A stretch of 64,000 nucleotides of DNA from Pacificispira spongiicola (GCF_012926505.1 NZ_JABBNT010000002.1:620001-684000), one strand, 5' to 3'. Numbered from the stretch's first letter, positions 36,002 through 45,145 are shown. Notes: generated by a model from the letters alone, not told the origin. Numbers and translations are program-made.

Positions 36002-36919
36002 GTGCGTCTGTTACATATTCGATGCGGTGAGGATATCCGCGACAGCCTTGTGGAAGCCGGTGTCCCTGGGGATTTCCTGGAATGGAGCGACCCGATCTGC
36101 CGTGGTCCGGTCCCGGTAGGGTTCGACAGACCCTCCCTGCGCTCCCTCCGGTCGGAATGGATCGCATCGGAATGGAATCTGGACGCCGCCGACTGCCTGT
36201 CGCGGATGACCGAACAGGACGCTGCGCTCGACCGGTTGGACGATTACGACCGGGTCATTTTGTGGTTCGAACACGATCTCTACGATCAGGCCACGTTGAT
36301 CGCGCTGTTGGACCGCATCGGATACCGGTCGAATGTCTATATGATCACGATTGACGACCACCCGAGTGCAAAGCCCCGTTTCTTTGGTCTGGGCCAGCTC
36401 GCGCCGGCGGCACTGGCGAGCCTCTATGGCACCGAACGCCCTGTAACGCAGGAGCAGGTCTCCCAGGCCCGCCACGCCTATCGGGTCTATCGGGAAGGAA
36501 ACGAGGCGGCGATCGCCTGGGTCGCGGCAACCGTTTCCGAACAAAGTCCCCTGCCCTTCCTGCCCGGCGCCCTGACGCGCCATCTCGCGGAACTTCCCGG
36601 TGACGACGGCCTGTCACAGACGGAACGGCTGACGCTTCAAGCCTTGGAAACCGGCGCGGCAACGCCCGGCGAATGCTATCGCGACATAATGACGAAGACC
36701 GAACCGCAGCCTTTCTTGGGGGACTTGATGTATTGGGGGGACCTGCGGCACCTGACGGAAGCGGCGGAACCGGCAATCGCCCCTGTCCCCGAAGATTGGA
36801 AAAGCGCGATCGCGCTGACCGAATTCGGACGGGCGGTCCTGAAAGGACACGCGCGATGGACCGATAAAAACACCGTCAAACGGTGGTGGGGCGGACGTTA
36901 TCTGGGGCCTGACCTGTAG
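36002..36919 (+). CDS. DUF1835 domain-containing protein
   Basis: A 305-aa cytoplasmic protein of the uncharacterised DUF1835 family. The N-terminal domain has LHIRCGEDIRDSLVEAGVPGDFLEWSDPICRGPVP and ILWFEHDLYDQ, both diagnostic. A C-terminal helical region follows (TERLTLQALETGAATPGECY and KNTVKRWWGGRYLG). The function is not known for the family. Start is GTG 36002 with AAGGGGG eight bases upstream; the open frame extends far upstream antisense to the SDR gene and is not coding there. Its last 44 bases overlap the 3' end of the convergent MASE1 kinase. Confidence 0.9.
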   Translation: MRLLHIRCGEDIRDSLVEAGVPGDFLEWSDPICRGPVPVGFDRPSLRSLRSEWIASEWNLDAADCLSRMTEQDAALDRLDDYDRVILWFEHDLYDQATLIALLDRIGYRSNVYMITIDDHPSAKPRFFGLGQLAPAALASLYGTERPVTQEQVSQARHAYRVYREGNEAAIAWVAATVSEQSPLPFLPGALTRHLAELPGDDGLSQTERLTLQALETGAATPGECYRDIMTKTEPQPFLGDLMYWGDLRHLTEAAEPAIAPVPEDWKSAIALTEFGRAVLKGHARWTDKNTVKRWWGGRYLGPDL

Positions 36920-38612
36920 CCCGGCCGATCGTCGTCACCGGCAAATCGAAAAAGACCGTCGTCCCTTCCCCCAAGGTGCTTTCAACGCGCAACGTGCCGC
37001 CATGCAGTTCGATCAATTTCCGGGACAGTGCCAATCCCAGGCCACTGCCTTGAAGACGGTCATCCGTCGATCCGGCCTGAAAATACGGCTGACCGAGGAA
37101 TTTCAGGTTTTCCGGTGCGATCCCAGGGCCATAATCCTGGACAGAAACCGACAGCCGCCCGTTCCGTACCGAAAAACCGACCCCGACAGTGCTTTCCGGC
37201 GGTGAGAATTTCACCGCATTGGACAGAAGGTTGATCAAAACCTGCTTGATCGCGCGAGGATCGGCCTGAACGAACGGCCAATCCCCCTTGTCCACCGCGA
37301 TACGGACATTTCGATCATGGGCCATGCCGCGCACCAGCCGGATAGACTGTTGGACAAGGTCTTCACTGGCGACGACCGTGGGTTCCAGTGTCGTCGCCCC
37401 GGCCTCCACACGCGCCGTATCCAGCAGGTCGTTGACGAGGTCCAGGAGGTAGCGCCCGCTATCCCGGATAATCGCGGCATGTTCGATATTCGTCTTGGCC
37501 GCCGGGTTTTCCGCGGCTTTCGTCACCATCAGGTCTGAAAAGCCTATGATCGAATTCAATGGTGTTCTTAACTCATGCGCCATCGTGGCCAGCATCAGAG
37601 ACCGCGATTCCATCGCCGACTCGACGGCGCGTTGCGCCTTCGTCTTGGCCAGTAACAGGTCGGTACGCATCGCCATGACCGACGCGACCGTGATCGGCGC
37701 CAGAGACAACAGCATGACGCCCATTCGCAAGGCTACCATATCCGAATAACTCGTGATCGGCATGCCGGGAAAGATGACCCCGAAGGACGCACCGATCATC
37801 GTCCACATCGTGAAAACAAGGACCATCACCGCCGTCAGGAACACGTCGTAGACCAGCGCCGCCAGCAATAGCGCGGGGACAGGCAGGGCCGCGGCTATTG
37901 GCCCGCCCAGTTCGAACTGCAGCAAAATGCTGGCCGAGAATAGTATAACGGGCAGGTAGAGAACCGGGTCGCGCAATAAAGCCGCCCGTCGCCGCCATAC
38001 GTCCCGCGAAACGTTGAAGGTGGGCATGGTCAACAGAATCGGTAGGATCGCCACATAGTTGACCAATTCGGACACCGACCACATGACGAAGCCGTCCAGT
38101 GCCTCCCTCCCGAAAAACAGGGGGCCGGCGAACATGCCGACGCTGCCCGCCGCGGCGCAGGCAGCGAACAGATAGACCGAAAACCAGATCATCGTCGCGG
38201 AATGTCTGAAATTCAGCCGCGCGGCGTCCAATCGGGAAAACAGCAGGAACCCAGCGACAATTCCGGCCAAATTGGCCATCGTCAGATAAGCTGTCTTGAA
38301 CAACGTGCTGCCGGTCAGAAGGTCGGCGGCAAAGAAGGCGGCGATCATCCCGACCCACCCGCCCCAATGGGCTAAAATGCGCCGATATCGCAGCATCAAC
38401 CCCAGGGCCACGGCATTCGCGGGCCAGAAAGAAGCAAAAAAGCCCGCCGGTCGGGTTTCTATCCCGAACAAGGCCGCCGCGAGAACCGCCGCGAATACGA
38501 TAAGCCCGCCGATAAGACGCCGCTTCAACAACGGCGCCGCACCCGGCAAAGCCGAGTGACAAACCAACCCGTCATCCGGTGCGGCATCTGCTATAGGCGC
38601 ACGATTGTCCAT
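36876..38612 (-). CDS. MASE1-domain sensor histidine kinase
   Basis: A 578-aa kinase with an integral-membrane MASE1 sensor: about eight hydrophobic segments in residues 30-310, including FFASFWPANAVALGLMLRY, a typical MASE1 stretch. HisKA follows ([22 protein letters not shown]), then HATPase_c (NLLSNAVKFSPPES, DYGPGIAPENL, GSGLGLALSRKLIELHGG). MASE1 ligands are poorly known. No response regulator is adjacent. The 3' end overlaps the DUF1835 gene by 44 bases on the other strand, so expression of one may affect the other. Confidence 0.92.
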   Translation of the reverse strand: MDNRAPIADAAPDDGLVCHSALPGAAPLLKRRLIGGLIVFAAVLAAALFGIETRPAGFFASFWPANAVALGLMLRYRRILAHWGGWVGMIAAFFAADLLTGSTLFKTAYLTMANLAGIVAGFLLFSRLDAARLNFRHSATMIWFSVYLFAACAAAGSVGMFAGPLFFGREALDGFVMWSVSELVNYVAILPILLTMPTFNVSRDVWRRRAALLRDPVLYLPVILFSASILLQFELGGPIAAALPVPALLLAALVYDVFLTAVMVLVFTMWTMIGASFGVIFPGMPITSYSDMVALRMGVMLLSLAPITVASVMAMRTDLLLAKTKAQRAVESAMESRSLMLATMAHELRTPLNSIIGFSDLMVTKAAENPAAKTNIEHAAIIRDSGRYLLDLVNDLLDTARVEAGATTLEPTVVASEDLVQQSIRLVRGMAHDRNVRIAVDKGDWPFVQADPRAIKQVLINLLSNAVKFSPPESTVGVGFSVRNGRLSVSVQDYGPGIAPENLKFLGQPYFQAGSTDDRLQGSGLGLALSRKLIELHGGTLRVESTLGEGTTVFFDLPVTTIGRATGQAPDNVRPTTV

Positions 38613-38744
38613 TGATTGCCCTCACCCGAAGCTAAGGCTGACCGGTCCCAGATATTTCGAAGGAAACGTCCTACCCACCGTCCTTGTATATCGCGCATGC
38701 ATTCGACGCATGCAACATCGGAAGATCGCACAAAGCGCTTTTAA

Positions 38745-38776
38745 TTAACCAAAAAACTACCATAGATATTAACCAT
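38745..38776 (+). promoter_or_regulatory. Possible CtrA half-sites
   Basis: TTAACC occurs at 38745-38750 and TTAACCAT at 38769-38776 in the AT-rich gap upstream of the MASE1 kinase. These resemble CtrA half-sites of alphaproteobacteria, but the standard 7-base spacing between halves is missing. The surrounding 38613-38846 shows no gene. Confidence 0.25.
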
Positions 38777-38846
38777 CAAGGCCGAATTTGCACGGGCCGA
38801 ACAGAAAGGGCCGAACAGAAAGGGCCGAACAGGAAGAGCCAGCCTG

Positions 38847-39479
38847 TCAGTACTTTGCCAGTTCAGCGGCAAGGGCCCTGATTTCCTTCGCGGCAATGGA
38901 AGACCCCTTGGTTTCCAACGCGGTCCGCCCGCTGGCCATGGCTTCCGCGAAGGCGACACGATTTCCGATCAGGCTCTTTGCCACACGCACCTTATAGTCA
39001 CCCAATCTCGTGATCATCTGCGCGGTCAGGTTGGCGCGTGGCGGCACCCGGTTCAAGGCCAGCACCGGAACGGACTTTTCCTTCGCCGCCAGTTCCAAAG
39101 TCGGCAAGGTCGCCCACAGATCCAGGGGGCTGGGCTGCACCGGGATCACGACCAAATCCGCCGCCCGCACGGCAACGCGCGCATCGGTATCCGCGTGCGG
39201 TGGGGTATCGATCAGGACGAAATCATGACTTTCGGCTAGCTTCTCGACCGTTCGCGCGGCGCGCCAGCCGGTCACGGCCTCAAAAGTGATCGCCGTCTTA
39301 CCCTCGCCCAACGTCTTTTCCCGCTGCGCATACCAGGCGGCGAGGCTCTGTTGCGGGTCGATATCGACCAGCGCAACCGACTTCCGTTTCAGGGCCCATG
39401 CCAATGCCAAATGGGCCGCCAGCGTGGACTTTCCCGCGCCGCCCTTCTGCTGAGCGATGGCAAAAACCTTGGCACTCAT
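38847..39479 (-). CDS. ParA family ATPase (orphan)
   Basis: A 210-aa deviant-Walker ATPase of the ParA/MinD superfamily. The N-terminal loop is AIAQQKGGAGKSTLAAHLAL with the signature Lys, followed by VDIDPQQSLAAWY, LIDTPPHADTD and VIPVQPSPLDLWA. There is no N-terminal DNA-binding extension and no parB beside it. It is therefore not the chromosomal ParA but a small orphan type, such as those that position chemoreceptor arrays (ParC), carboxysomes or other cargo. ATG 39479 follows GGGAGACC. The chemosensory genes of this window make an array-positioning role possible but unproven. Confidence 0.9.
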   Translation of the reverse strand: MSAKVFAIAQQKGGAGKSTLAAHLALAWALKRKSVALVDIDPQQSLAAWYAQREKTLGEGKTAITFEAVTGWRAARTVEKLAESHDFVLIDTPPHADTDARVAVRAADLVVIPVQPSPLDLWATLPTLELAAKEKSVPVLALNRVPPRANLTAQMITRLGDYKVRVAKSLIGNRVAFAEAMASGRTALETKGSSIAAKEIRALAAELAKY

Positions 39480-39608
39480 TGAAGGTCTCCCGATATGCTT
39501 GAACGCCATCAAGAGTTACATGGTGTCGAACTCTTCGCAATGTCATTTCGCAGGTGCGAAAAAGCCATGCCTTGCCAGCACGCAATACCGGGGGCATAAG
39601 CCGTTTCC

Positions 39609-40568
39609 ATGTCGATTGAGGCCACGAAAACAGAAATCGTTCCACTGGACGCGCAGGGTCTGGACCGCGCGGCCACCTGCTTGCGGCTTGGCGGGCTTGT
39701 GGCCTTTCCGACGGAAACGGTCTACGGGCTGGGGGCCGATGCCACCAACGACAAGGCGGTCGCCGGCATTTTCGAAGCCAAGGGGCGACCGCAGTTCAAT
39801 CCGCTGATCGTTCATTTCCCGGACCTCGCCAGCCTGGAACGCCATGTCGAGATGACGCCCCTGGCGCACAAGCTCGCCTCCCTGTTCTGGCCGGGGCCGA
39901 TGACCCTGGTCCTGAAACGCAAGCCGCGGTCGAAACTGTCGCGGCTGGTCAGCGCCGGGCTGGACACGGTCGCGGTGCGGCTGCCCGCGCAAGGCGGCGC
40001 GCGCGACCTGATGCGCTTGACCGACCGCCCCATCGCCGCGCCCAGCGCCAATGCGTCCGGTCGTCTCAGCCCGACCCTGGCCGCCCATGTCCTGTCCTCA
40101 TTGGACGGACGCGTTGATTTGATCCTGGACGGCGGCGCCTGCGGTGTCGGCCTGGAAAGCACCGTGCTGGATGCCACGGGGGATAGCCCCATCCTGCTGC
40201 GCCCCGGCGGCCTGGCCGCGGAAGTGGTGGAACAGGCGCTGGGGATCGGTCGCATGACCCGTTCTCTGGAAGACGAGAAAGCCCCCAAATCGCCGGGCAT
40301 GCTGCTCAGCCACTATGCACCGGGCCTGCCGGTGCGGCTGAACGCGGAAGCCGCCACAAGTGGGGAAGCCTATCTGTCCTTCGGCGACCGGTCAGGCAAT
40401 GCCAATCTAAGCCCCGGCGGCGATCTTGTGGAGGCTGCGGCAAACCTGTTTCGGATGCTCCACGAGTTGGACGATCCGGCGCGATTTACCGGGATTGCCG
40501 TCGCCCCGATCCCTGAATCCGGCCTCGGTCTCGCGATCAACGATAGGCTGAAACGCGCCGCCCAATAA
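39609..40568 (+). CDS. tsaC: L-threonylcarbamoyladenylate synthase (Sua5/YrdC/TsaC)
   Basis: A 319-aa enzyme making L-threonylcarbamoyl-AMP from Thr, bicarbonate and ATP, the first step of t6A37 tRNA modification. The N-terminal YrdC domain has GGLVAFPTETVYGLGADATN, KGRPQFNPLIVH, WPGPMTLVL and PSANASGRLSPT. The C-terminal Sua5 extension (about 215-319) contains SPGMLLSHYAPGLPVRL. The length shows it is the two-domain Sua5 type. Its product feeds the same nucleotide later modified by MtaB (50812-52071). It is divergent from the ParA-like gene. Confidence 0.94.
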   Translation: MSIEATKTEIVPLDAQGLDRAATCLRLGGLVAFPTETVYGLGADATNDKAVAGIFEAKGRPQFNPLIVHFPDLASLERHVEMTPLAHKLASLFWPGPMTLVLKRKPRSKLSRLVSAGLDTVAVRLPAQGGARDLMRLTDRPIAAPSANASGRLSPTLAAHVLSSLDGRVDLILDGGACGVGLESTVLDATGDSPILLRPGGLAAEVVEQALGIGRMTRSLEDEKAPKSPGMLLSHYAPGLPVRLNAEAATSGEAYLSFGDRSGNANLSPGGDLVEAAANLFRMLHELDDPARFTGIAVAPIPESGLGLAINDRLKRAAQ

Positions 40569-40673
40569 ATTTTCCCGAATTTATTCGACGGATAATTCGA
40601 TCCGCGCCGTCCTTGTGGGCATGAACGGGCAACCCGAACGGCAGCCCCCGAACAACCTCACAAGGAGTGTGAT

Positions 40674-41237
40674 ATGGCTCTCTCTCGCAAATCGGTCGGC
40701 ATCCTGGCTGGCACCTTCGGTCTCGTTGCCGGTATCATCGGCGGCAGCGCTATCATGGCTCAAGCCGGGTTCCGACATGGTGGTGAATACGGTCCCGGCA
40801 TGGGGGGTCATCACGGGATGGGCCCCGGCCCGCATATGGAACGCATGTTCGGCGAAATGGACGCCAACGGCGATGCCAGCATCACGCGGGAAGAATTCGA
40901 CGCCTTCCGCGCGGACCGCTTCGGCCAGTTCGATGCGGACCAAGACGGCGCGGTGACTCCGAAGGAAATGACCACCGGTATGCGCAAGCTGCGCTTCCAG
41001 GCCCTGGATGCCGATGGAAACGGTCAGATTTCCGAAGCCGAATACATGGACGCCCAGATGGGCGGCAAGCGTGGCTGGGGCGGCCGTCATTTCAGCCGCA
41101 TGGACACGGATGGCGACGGCCGTTTGTCCAAGGAGGAAATGGACGCTTTCTCCAACCGCATGTTCTCGCGCATGGATGACAATGAAGACGGCGTCGTTCA
41201 AGGTAACGAAATGCCGTTCGGTCCGAAAAAGAACTAA
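40674..41237 (+). CDS. Exported EF-hand protein
   Basis: A 187-aa protein with an N-terminal signal or anchor (VGILAGTFGLVAGIIGGSAIMAQA) and at least four clear EF-hand loops: DANGDASITREEF, DADQDGAVTPKEM, DADGNGQISEAEY and DTDGDGRLSKEEM, with a fifth weaker DDNEDGVVQGNEM. A His/Gly-rich stretch (GGHHGMGPGPHM) before the loops could bind transition metals. It probably buffers or senses calcium outside the cytoplasm. ATG 40674 follows AAGGAGTG. An ECF sigma gene starts 21 bases downstream, so they may share a transcript. Confidence 0.9.
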   Translation: MALSRKSVGILAGTFGLVAGIIGGSAIMAQAGFRHGGEYGPGMGGHHGMGPGPHMERMFGEMDANGDASITREEFDAFRADRFGQFDADQDGAVTPKEMTTGMRKLRFQALDADGNGQISEAEYMDAQMGGKRGWGGRHFSRMDTDGDGRLSKEEMDAFSNRMFSRMDDNEDGVVQGNEMPFGPKKN

Positions 41238-41258
41238 GTTCCGAAGGGTCGGCACGAT

Positions 41259-41906
41259 ATGGGCCGTTTAGGACCGATCGAAACCGTACAGGGGGCGCAT
41301 GGGTTCATGCGTCCCCCGATTTCGAAACCGAGTGTGGTGGTGGTGCAGCAAGGCGACGGCGATCTTCTGGAAGCGGCAACCGCCGGTGAACCGGGTGCCT
41401 TTCGCAGCCTGCTGGACCGGTATGCCGACCGGGTTTTTGCCAATTGTTACCGCGTATTGGGCAATCGGACGGACGCGGAAGACGCAACACAGGAAAGCTT
41501 CGCGCGGTTGTGGAAAGTCCTTTCCCCCGGCGCGAAGGCCGCGGCACCGGATCGCGACGCGCTCGGCTGGTTGTTGCGGACCTCGCGGAACCTGTGCATC
41601 GACAAGCTTCGGCGCGGCAAGCGCTGGGTGGCCGATGACGACAAGATTGCGATGACCGCCGATGACGCCCCGAATGCGGAGGCGCAGAGACAGGCATCGG
41701 ATCGCCAGAACCGAGTCCGACAAGTGCTGAGCGGGTTGCCCGACCGGCAACGCGTGGCGATCGCCCTGGTTCACTTCGACGGCTTGCCCCAGGCGGACGC
41801 GGCGGACAGTCTGGGAATTTCAGTCGATGCGTTGGAATCGCTGCTGGCCCGGGGACGGCGGACGCTGAAGCAGCGACTGATGTCCGAAAGGGAGGATTTA
41901 CTGTGA
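41259..41906 (+). CDS. ECF-type RNA polymerase sigma factor
   Basis: A 215-aa group-4 sigma factor. Region 2 is AFRSLLDRYADRVFANCYRVLGNRTDAEDATQESFARLWKV, and region 4 is LSGLPDRQRVAIALVHFDGLPQADAADSLGISVDALESLLARGRRTL. The start is either ATG 41259 (AAGGG upstream) or ATG 41307; region 2 begins after both. The stop overlaps the start of a probable anti-sigma gene (TGATG), and a periplasmic metal-sensor-like gene follows with an ATGA overlap. The arrangement suggests control by release from the membrane-bound partner after an envelope or metal signal. Confidence 0.92.
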   Translation: MGRLGPIETVQGAHGFMRPPISKPSVVVVQQGDGDLLEAATAGEPGAFRSLLDRYADRVFANCYRVLGNRTDAEDATQESFARLWKVLSPGAKAAAPDRDALGWLLRTSRNLCIDKLRRGKRWVADDDKIAMTADDAPNAEAQRQASDRQNRVRQVLSGLPDRQRVAIALVHFDGLPQADAADSLGISVDALESLLARGRRTLKQRLMSEREDLL

Positions 41907-42388
41907 TGGAAACGACGATGACGAAAGAACGGTTTCTCGAAATCCTCGACGCCTATGGCGCCGATTCCCGACGCTGGCCGGAATCAGAACGCATTGACGC
42001 CCTGCGCTTTGCCGCCAGCGGCGATGCCATGATCATGGAAGCAGTCGCGGAGGCACAGTCCCTGGACGCGATGCTGGACGGCGCGGCGGTCCCGACATTG
42101 TCGCCGCAAGCGATGGCCCGGCTGCGGGCCCACGCGCACCCGTCCCCGCTGGCCCCCCTTTCCGCTGCGATCCACAAGCTCCTGCAATGGCAGGGGCCGA
42201 TCTGGCAGCCCGCGGGTGCCTTGGCGGCCTCCCTTATACTCGGCCTCACGTTGGGGCTCGCCAGCCCCGACTACGCGTCCTCCCTCGCGGCCTTGGGCGA
42301 AACGAATACCGAAGCCGCCGACAGCGCGGCGTCGGGAACAACGACACAGGGCTTCGACCTGTTCCTCGATACGGAAAACACGCTATGA
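41906..42388 (+). CDS. Probable anti-sigma factor, single-pass membrane protein
   Basis: A 160-aa protein. The N-terminal cytoplasmic part contains FLEILDAYGADSRRWPESERIDALRFAA, a pattern seen in alphaproteobacterial proteins beside ECF sigma genes. A single hydrophobic segment at about 110-130 (PAGALAASLILGLTLGLASP) is followed by a short exported tail. Position (overlapping the sigma stop) and topology support an anti-sigma role; the zinc-binding ZAS motif is absent, so the class is not standard. GTG 41903 is an alternative start, with GGAGG upstream of both. Confidence 0.75.
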   Translation: METTMTKERFLEILDAYGADSRRWPESERIDALRFAASGDAMIMEAVAEAQSLDAMLDGAAVPTLSPQAMARLRAHAHPSPLAPLSAAIHKLLQWQGPIWQPAGALAASLILGLTLGLASPDYASSLAALGETNTEAADSAASGTTTQGFDLFLDTENTL

Positions 42389-42879
42389 CCATGCAAGACA
42401 CCGACCCGAAAAAGAAACCGCGCCGGTCCTGGCTGCTGATCGGATCGCTTGCTCTTAACCTGTTCCTGATCGGGTTCTTTGCGATCGGTGCAATCCGGCA
42501 TCATCATCGCGGCTTCGACGATTTCGGCGGGCGCAGCCATTTCCGAACCATGATGCACTACATGGAAGACCGGGGCGGACCGCACCACCTGCCGCCGCAA
42601 TTGTTTTCAGATGCGGATGAAGTCGCCTTGGCCGAAATCCGCAACCAGCATGGGTCGGAACTCGCCCAGACGCGCGCGGACGTCCGCGCCGCACGCAACG
42701 CGGTGCGCGACCTGATGCGCGACGGGGTGCGTGACCCACAGCGGTTAGCAGAGGCCCTGAACGACGCCAGCGCCGCCCGCGATCGCTACAGCAAGGCGAT
42801 CAACGCGATGATCCTCGATCTGGCAGGGTCCCTATCCGACGACGGCTACCGAGACCTCGCCGGGCCGGAACGCCCATAA
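42385..42879 (+). CDS. Periplasmic heavy-metal-sensor-like protein (CpxP/Spy/CnrX fold)
   Basis: A 164-aa membrane-anchored protein. A basic N-terminus (KKKPRRS) and one membrane helix (WLLIGSLALNLFLIGFFAIG) are followed by a His-rich start (IRHHHRG) and a helical hairpin: EVALAEIRNQHGSELAQTRADVRAARNAVRDLMRDG. This matches the metal-resistance/Spy-like family (CnrX, ZraP). The His cluster could bind metal. It overlaps the preceding gene by ATGA and is followed by a bidirectional terminator, closing the sigma cassette. Confidence 0.85.
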   Translation: MTMQDTDPKKKPRRSWLLIGSLALNLFLIGFFAIGAIRHHHRGFDDFGGRSHFRTMMHYMEDRGGPHHLPPQLFSDADEVALAEIRNQHGSELAQTRADVRAARNAVRDLMRDGVRDPQRLAEALNDASAARDRYSKAINAMILDLAGSLSDDGYRDLAGPERP

Positions 42880-42882
42880 AAA

Positions 42883-42908
42883 ACCTCTCCCTCAGCGGAG
42901 GGAGAGGT
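42883..42908. terminator. Bidirectional terminator between sigma cassette and leuD
   Basis: An 11-bp perfect stem ACCTCTCCCTC/GAGGGAGAGGT with a 4-base loop. On the minus strand it is followed by TTTTT after leuD; on the plus strand CTTGTTTC follows. Confidence 0.9.
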
Positions 42909-42939
42909 CTTGTTTCTTCCCGAAACGCGGGCGGCCCGA

Positions 42940-43560
42940 CTAGGCGGCGTCCGGCGTCACCCAAGGCTGGGAATTCCGGCGCTCGGCTTCGTAACCGTCG
43001 ATTTCGCCCCCCTTCTGAAGGGTCAGGCCGATATCGTCCAACCCGTTCAGCAAGCAATGTTTCCGGAACGGATCGACATCGAAGGCGATTTCCTTACCGT
43101 CCGGATCGACCACGACCTGCCGTTCCAGATCGACGGTGAACATGGCGTTCTGACCGCGATCGGCCTTGTCCATCAATTCCTTGACCGTTTCTTCCGGCAG
43201 GCGGATCGGCAATACGCCGTTCTTGAAGCAGTTGCCGTGGAAAATGTCGGCGAAGCTGGGCGCGATGACGCAGCGGATGCCGAAATCTTCCAACGCCCAG
43301 GGGGCGTGCTCCCGGGACGAACCACAGCCGAAATTGTCGCCGGCGATTAGGATCGTCGCGTGACGATACGGTTCCTTGTTCAGGATGAAATCCGGGTTTT
43401 CCGACCCGTCTTCCTTGTACCGCATTTCGTCGAACAGGTTCTTGCCCAGACCCGCGCGCTGAATGGTTTTCAGGAATTGCTTCGGAATGATCATATCCGT
43501 GTCGATATTGATCAGGTCCATCGGCGCCGCGATGCCGGTCAGTTCCTTGAACGGTTTCAT
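42940..43560 (-). CDS. leuD: 3-isopropylmalate dehydratase small subunit
   Basis: Small subunit of isopropylmalate isomerase, 206 aa, the second step of leucine synthesis, acting with LeuC. Markers are the N-terminal [36 protein letters not shown] with the swivelling-domain loop, [21 protein letters not shown], and [24 protein letters not shown] 43560 follows GGGGGAAAGACGAG. It is separated from leuC by a 55-codon gene. No leuB is present after it; the transcript ends at the terminator at 42883-42908. Confidence 0.95.
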   Translation of the reverse strand: MKPFKELTGIAAPMDLINIDTDMIIPKQFLKTIQRAGLGKNLFDEMRYKEDGSENPDFILNKEPYRHATILIAGDNFGCGSSREHAPWALEDFGIRCVIAPSFADIFHGNCFKNGVLPIRLPEETVKELMDKADRGQNAMFTVDLERQVVVDPDGKEIAFDVDPFRKHCLLNGLDDIGLTLQKGGEIDGYEAERRNSQPWVTPDAA

Positions 43561-43574
43561 CTCGTCTTTCCCCC

Positions 43575-43742
43575 TTATTTCCGGCCGCGCTTCAACAGCG
43601 TCAAAAGGAAGCCCGGATCCAGGCTGCCGATCATGTCGTCGTCATTGGCAGGCGCCGGGACATCGACTTCCCAGCCGTTGCCGTGCATGTCGCGCCCGAA
43701 GACGCGTTCCAGATGGTCGATCGGCAGGGCCATATTGCTCAT
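43575..43742 (-). CDS. Small protein encoded between leuC and leuD
   Basis: A 55-codon open frame on the minus strand, overlapping the leuC stop by ATGA and ending 14 bases before leuD. The peptide begins [20 protein letters not shown], has an acidic middle ([13 protein letters not shown]) and a basic end LKRGRK. No signal or membrane segment is seen. Its tight coupling at both ends and normal codon use make it a real gene. I do not recognise a family; it may stabilise or assemble the LeuCD dehydratase. Confidence 0.75.
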   Translation of the reverse strand: MSNMALPIDHLERVFGRDMHGNGWEVDVPAPANDDDMIGSLDPGFLLTLLKRGRK

Positions 43743-45145
43743 CGCAGATACTCCCGTACGTCGGCCAGCTTGCCTTTCAGCGCGGCGGCGGCGGCCATCG
43801 CGGGGCTGACGAGGTGGGTACGCCCGCCCCGGCCCTGACGGCCTTCAAAGTTGCGGTTGGACGTCGAGGCGGAGCGTTCGCCCGGCGCCAGCTTGTCCGC
43901 GTTCATGGCCAGACACATGGAACAGCCCGGTTCACGCCAGTCGAAACCGGCTTCGATCAGGACGCGGTCCAGGCCTTCCTTTTCCGCCTGTTCCTTCACC
44001 AGTCCGGACCCCGGAACGACCATCGCACGGACGCCGTCGGCAACCTTGCGGCCCTTGGCGATTTCCGCGACCTGACGGATATCCTCGATACGGCCGTTGG
44101 TGCAGGAACCGATGAAGACCGTATCGATCTTCACATCGGTCATCGGCATGCCGGCCTTCAGGCCCATATAGTCCAGGGATCGCTGGGCGGCGGCGCGCTT
44201 CGCATCGCCGAAGCCCGTCGGGTCCGGCACATTGCCCGTGATCGGCACGACGTCTTCCGGGCTGGTGCCCCAGGTGACCTGCGGCACGATATCGTTGACG
44301 TCCAGCACGACTTCCTTGTCGTAGACCGCGTCTTCGTCCGACGGCAGCGACTTCCAATAGGCGACGGCACGGTCCCAGGCCTCGCCCTTCGGCGCCATCG
44401 GGCGGCCCTTCAGGTATGAGAAGGTCGTTTCGTCCGGCGCGATCAGACCCGCGCGGGCACCGCCTTCGATGGTCATGTTACAGACCGTCATGCGGCCTTC
44501 CATGGACAGGTCGCGGATCGCCTGACCGGCGAATTCGATGACATGACCGGTGCCGCCCGCGGTGCCGATCTTGCCGATGATCGCCAGGATCAAGTCCTTC
44601 GCGGTAACGCCGATCGGCAGCGCGCCATTGACCATGACGCGCATGTTCTTCGCCACCGTCTGCTGCAGAGTCTGGGTCGCCAGCACATGTTCGACCTCGG
44701 ACGTGCCGATGCCGAAGGCCAGGGAGCCGAAGGCGCCATGGGTCGCCGTGTGGCTGTCGCCGCAGACGATGGTCATGCCCGGCAAGGTAAAGCCCTGCTC
44801 CGGACCGATGATGTGCACGACGCCTTGACGGACATCCATCATCTCAAAAATCGGAACGCCGAAATCCTTCGCATTGCGGGACAGGGTGTCGACCTGAACG
44901 CGGCTTTCCTCGTCCTCGATCCCGGCGGCGCGGTTGGCGGTCGGTACGTTGTGGTCGGGAACGGCGAGCGTCAGTTCCGGACGCCGCACCTTGCGGCCCG
45001 CATTGCGCAGGCCTTCGAACGCCTGCGGGCTGGTCACTTCGTGAACCAGATGGCGGTCGATATAAATCAAACAGGTTCCGTCATCCTGACGATGGATGAC
45101 ATGACTGTCCCAGATCTTATCGAACAACGTCTTCGGTGTGCTCAT
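43739..45145 (-). CDS. leuC: 3-isopropylmalate dehydratase large subunit
   Basis: Large aconitase-family subunit, 468 aa, binding the [4Fe-4S] cluster used to isomerise 2- to 3-isopropylmalate. The Cys ligands lie in [10 protein letters not shown] and in the CSMC pair of [12 protein letters not shown]. Other marks are [33 protein letters not shown] and [16 protein letters not shown] 45145 follows GAGAGGGC. It follows rplS by 260 bases, an arrangement common in alphaproteobacteria. Confidence 0.96.
   Translation of the reverse strand: MSTPKTLFDKIWDSHVIHRQDDGTCLIYIDRHLVHEVTSPQAFEGLRNAGRKVRRPELTLAVPDHNVPTANRAAGIEDEESRVQVDTLSRNAKDFGVPIFEMMDVRQGVVHIIGPEQGFTLPGMTIVCGDSHTATHGAFGSLAFGIGTSEVEHVLATQTLQQTVAKNMRVMVNGALPIGVTAKDLILAIIGKIGTAGGTGHVIEFAGQAIRDLSMEGRMTVCNMTIEGGARAGLIAPDETTFSYLKGRPMAPKGEAWDRAVAYWKSLPSDEDAVYDKEVVLDVNDIVPQVTWGTSPEDVVPITGNVPDPTGFGDAKRAAAQRSLDYMGLKAGMPMTDVKIDTVFIGSCTNGRIEDIRQVAEIAKGRKVADGVRAMVVPGSGLVKEQAEKEGLDRVLIEAGFDWREPGCSMCLAMNADKLAPGERSASTSNRNFEGRQGRGGRTHLVSPAMAAAAALKGKLADVREYLR

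Noticed and set aside
38745-38776. Full CtrA site before the MASE1 kinase
   Set aside because: TTAACC halves are present, but the standard TTAA-N7-TTAA spacing is not. Listed only as a weak candidate.
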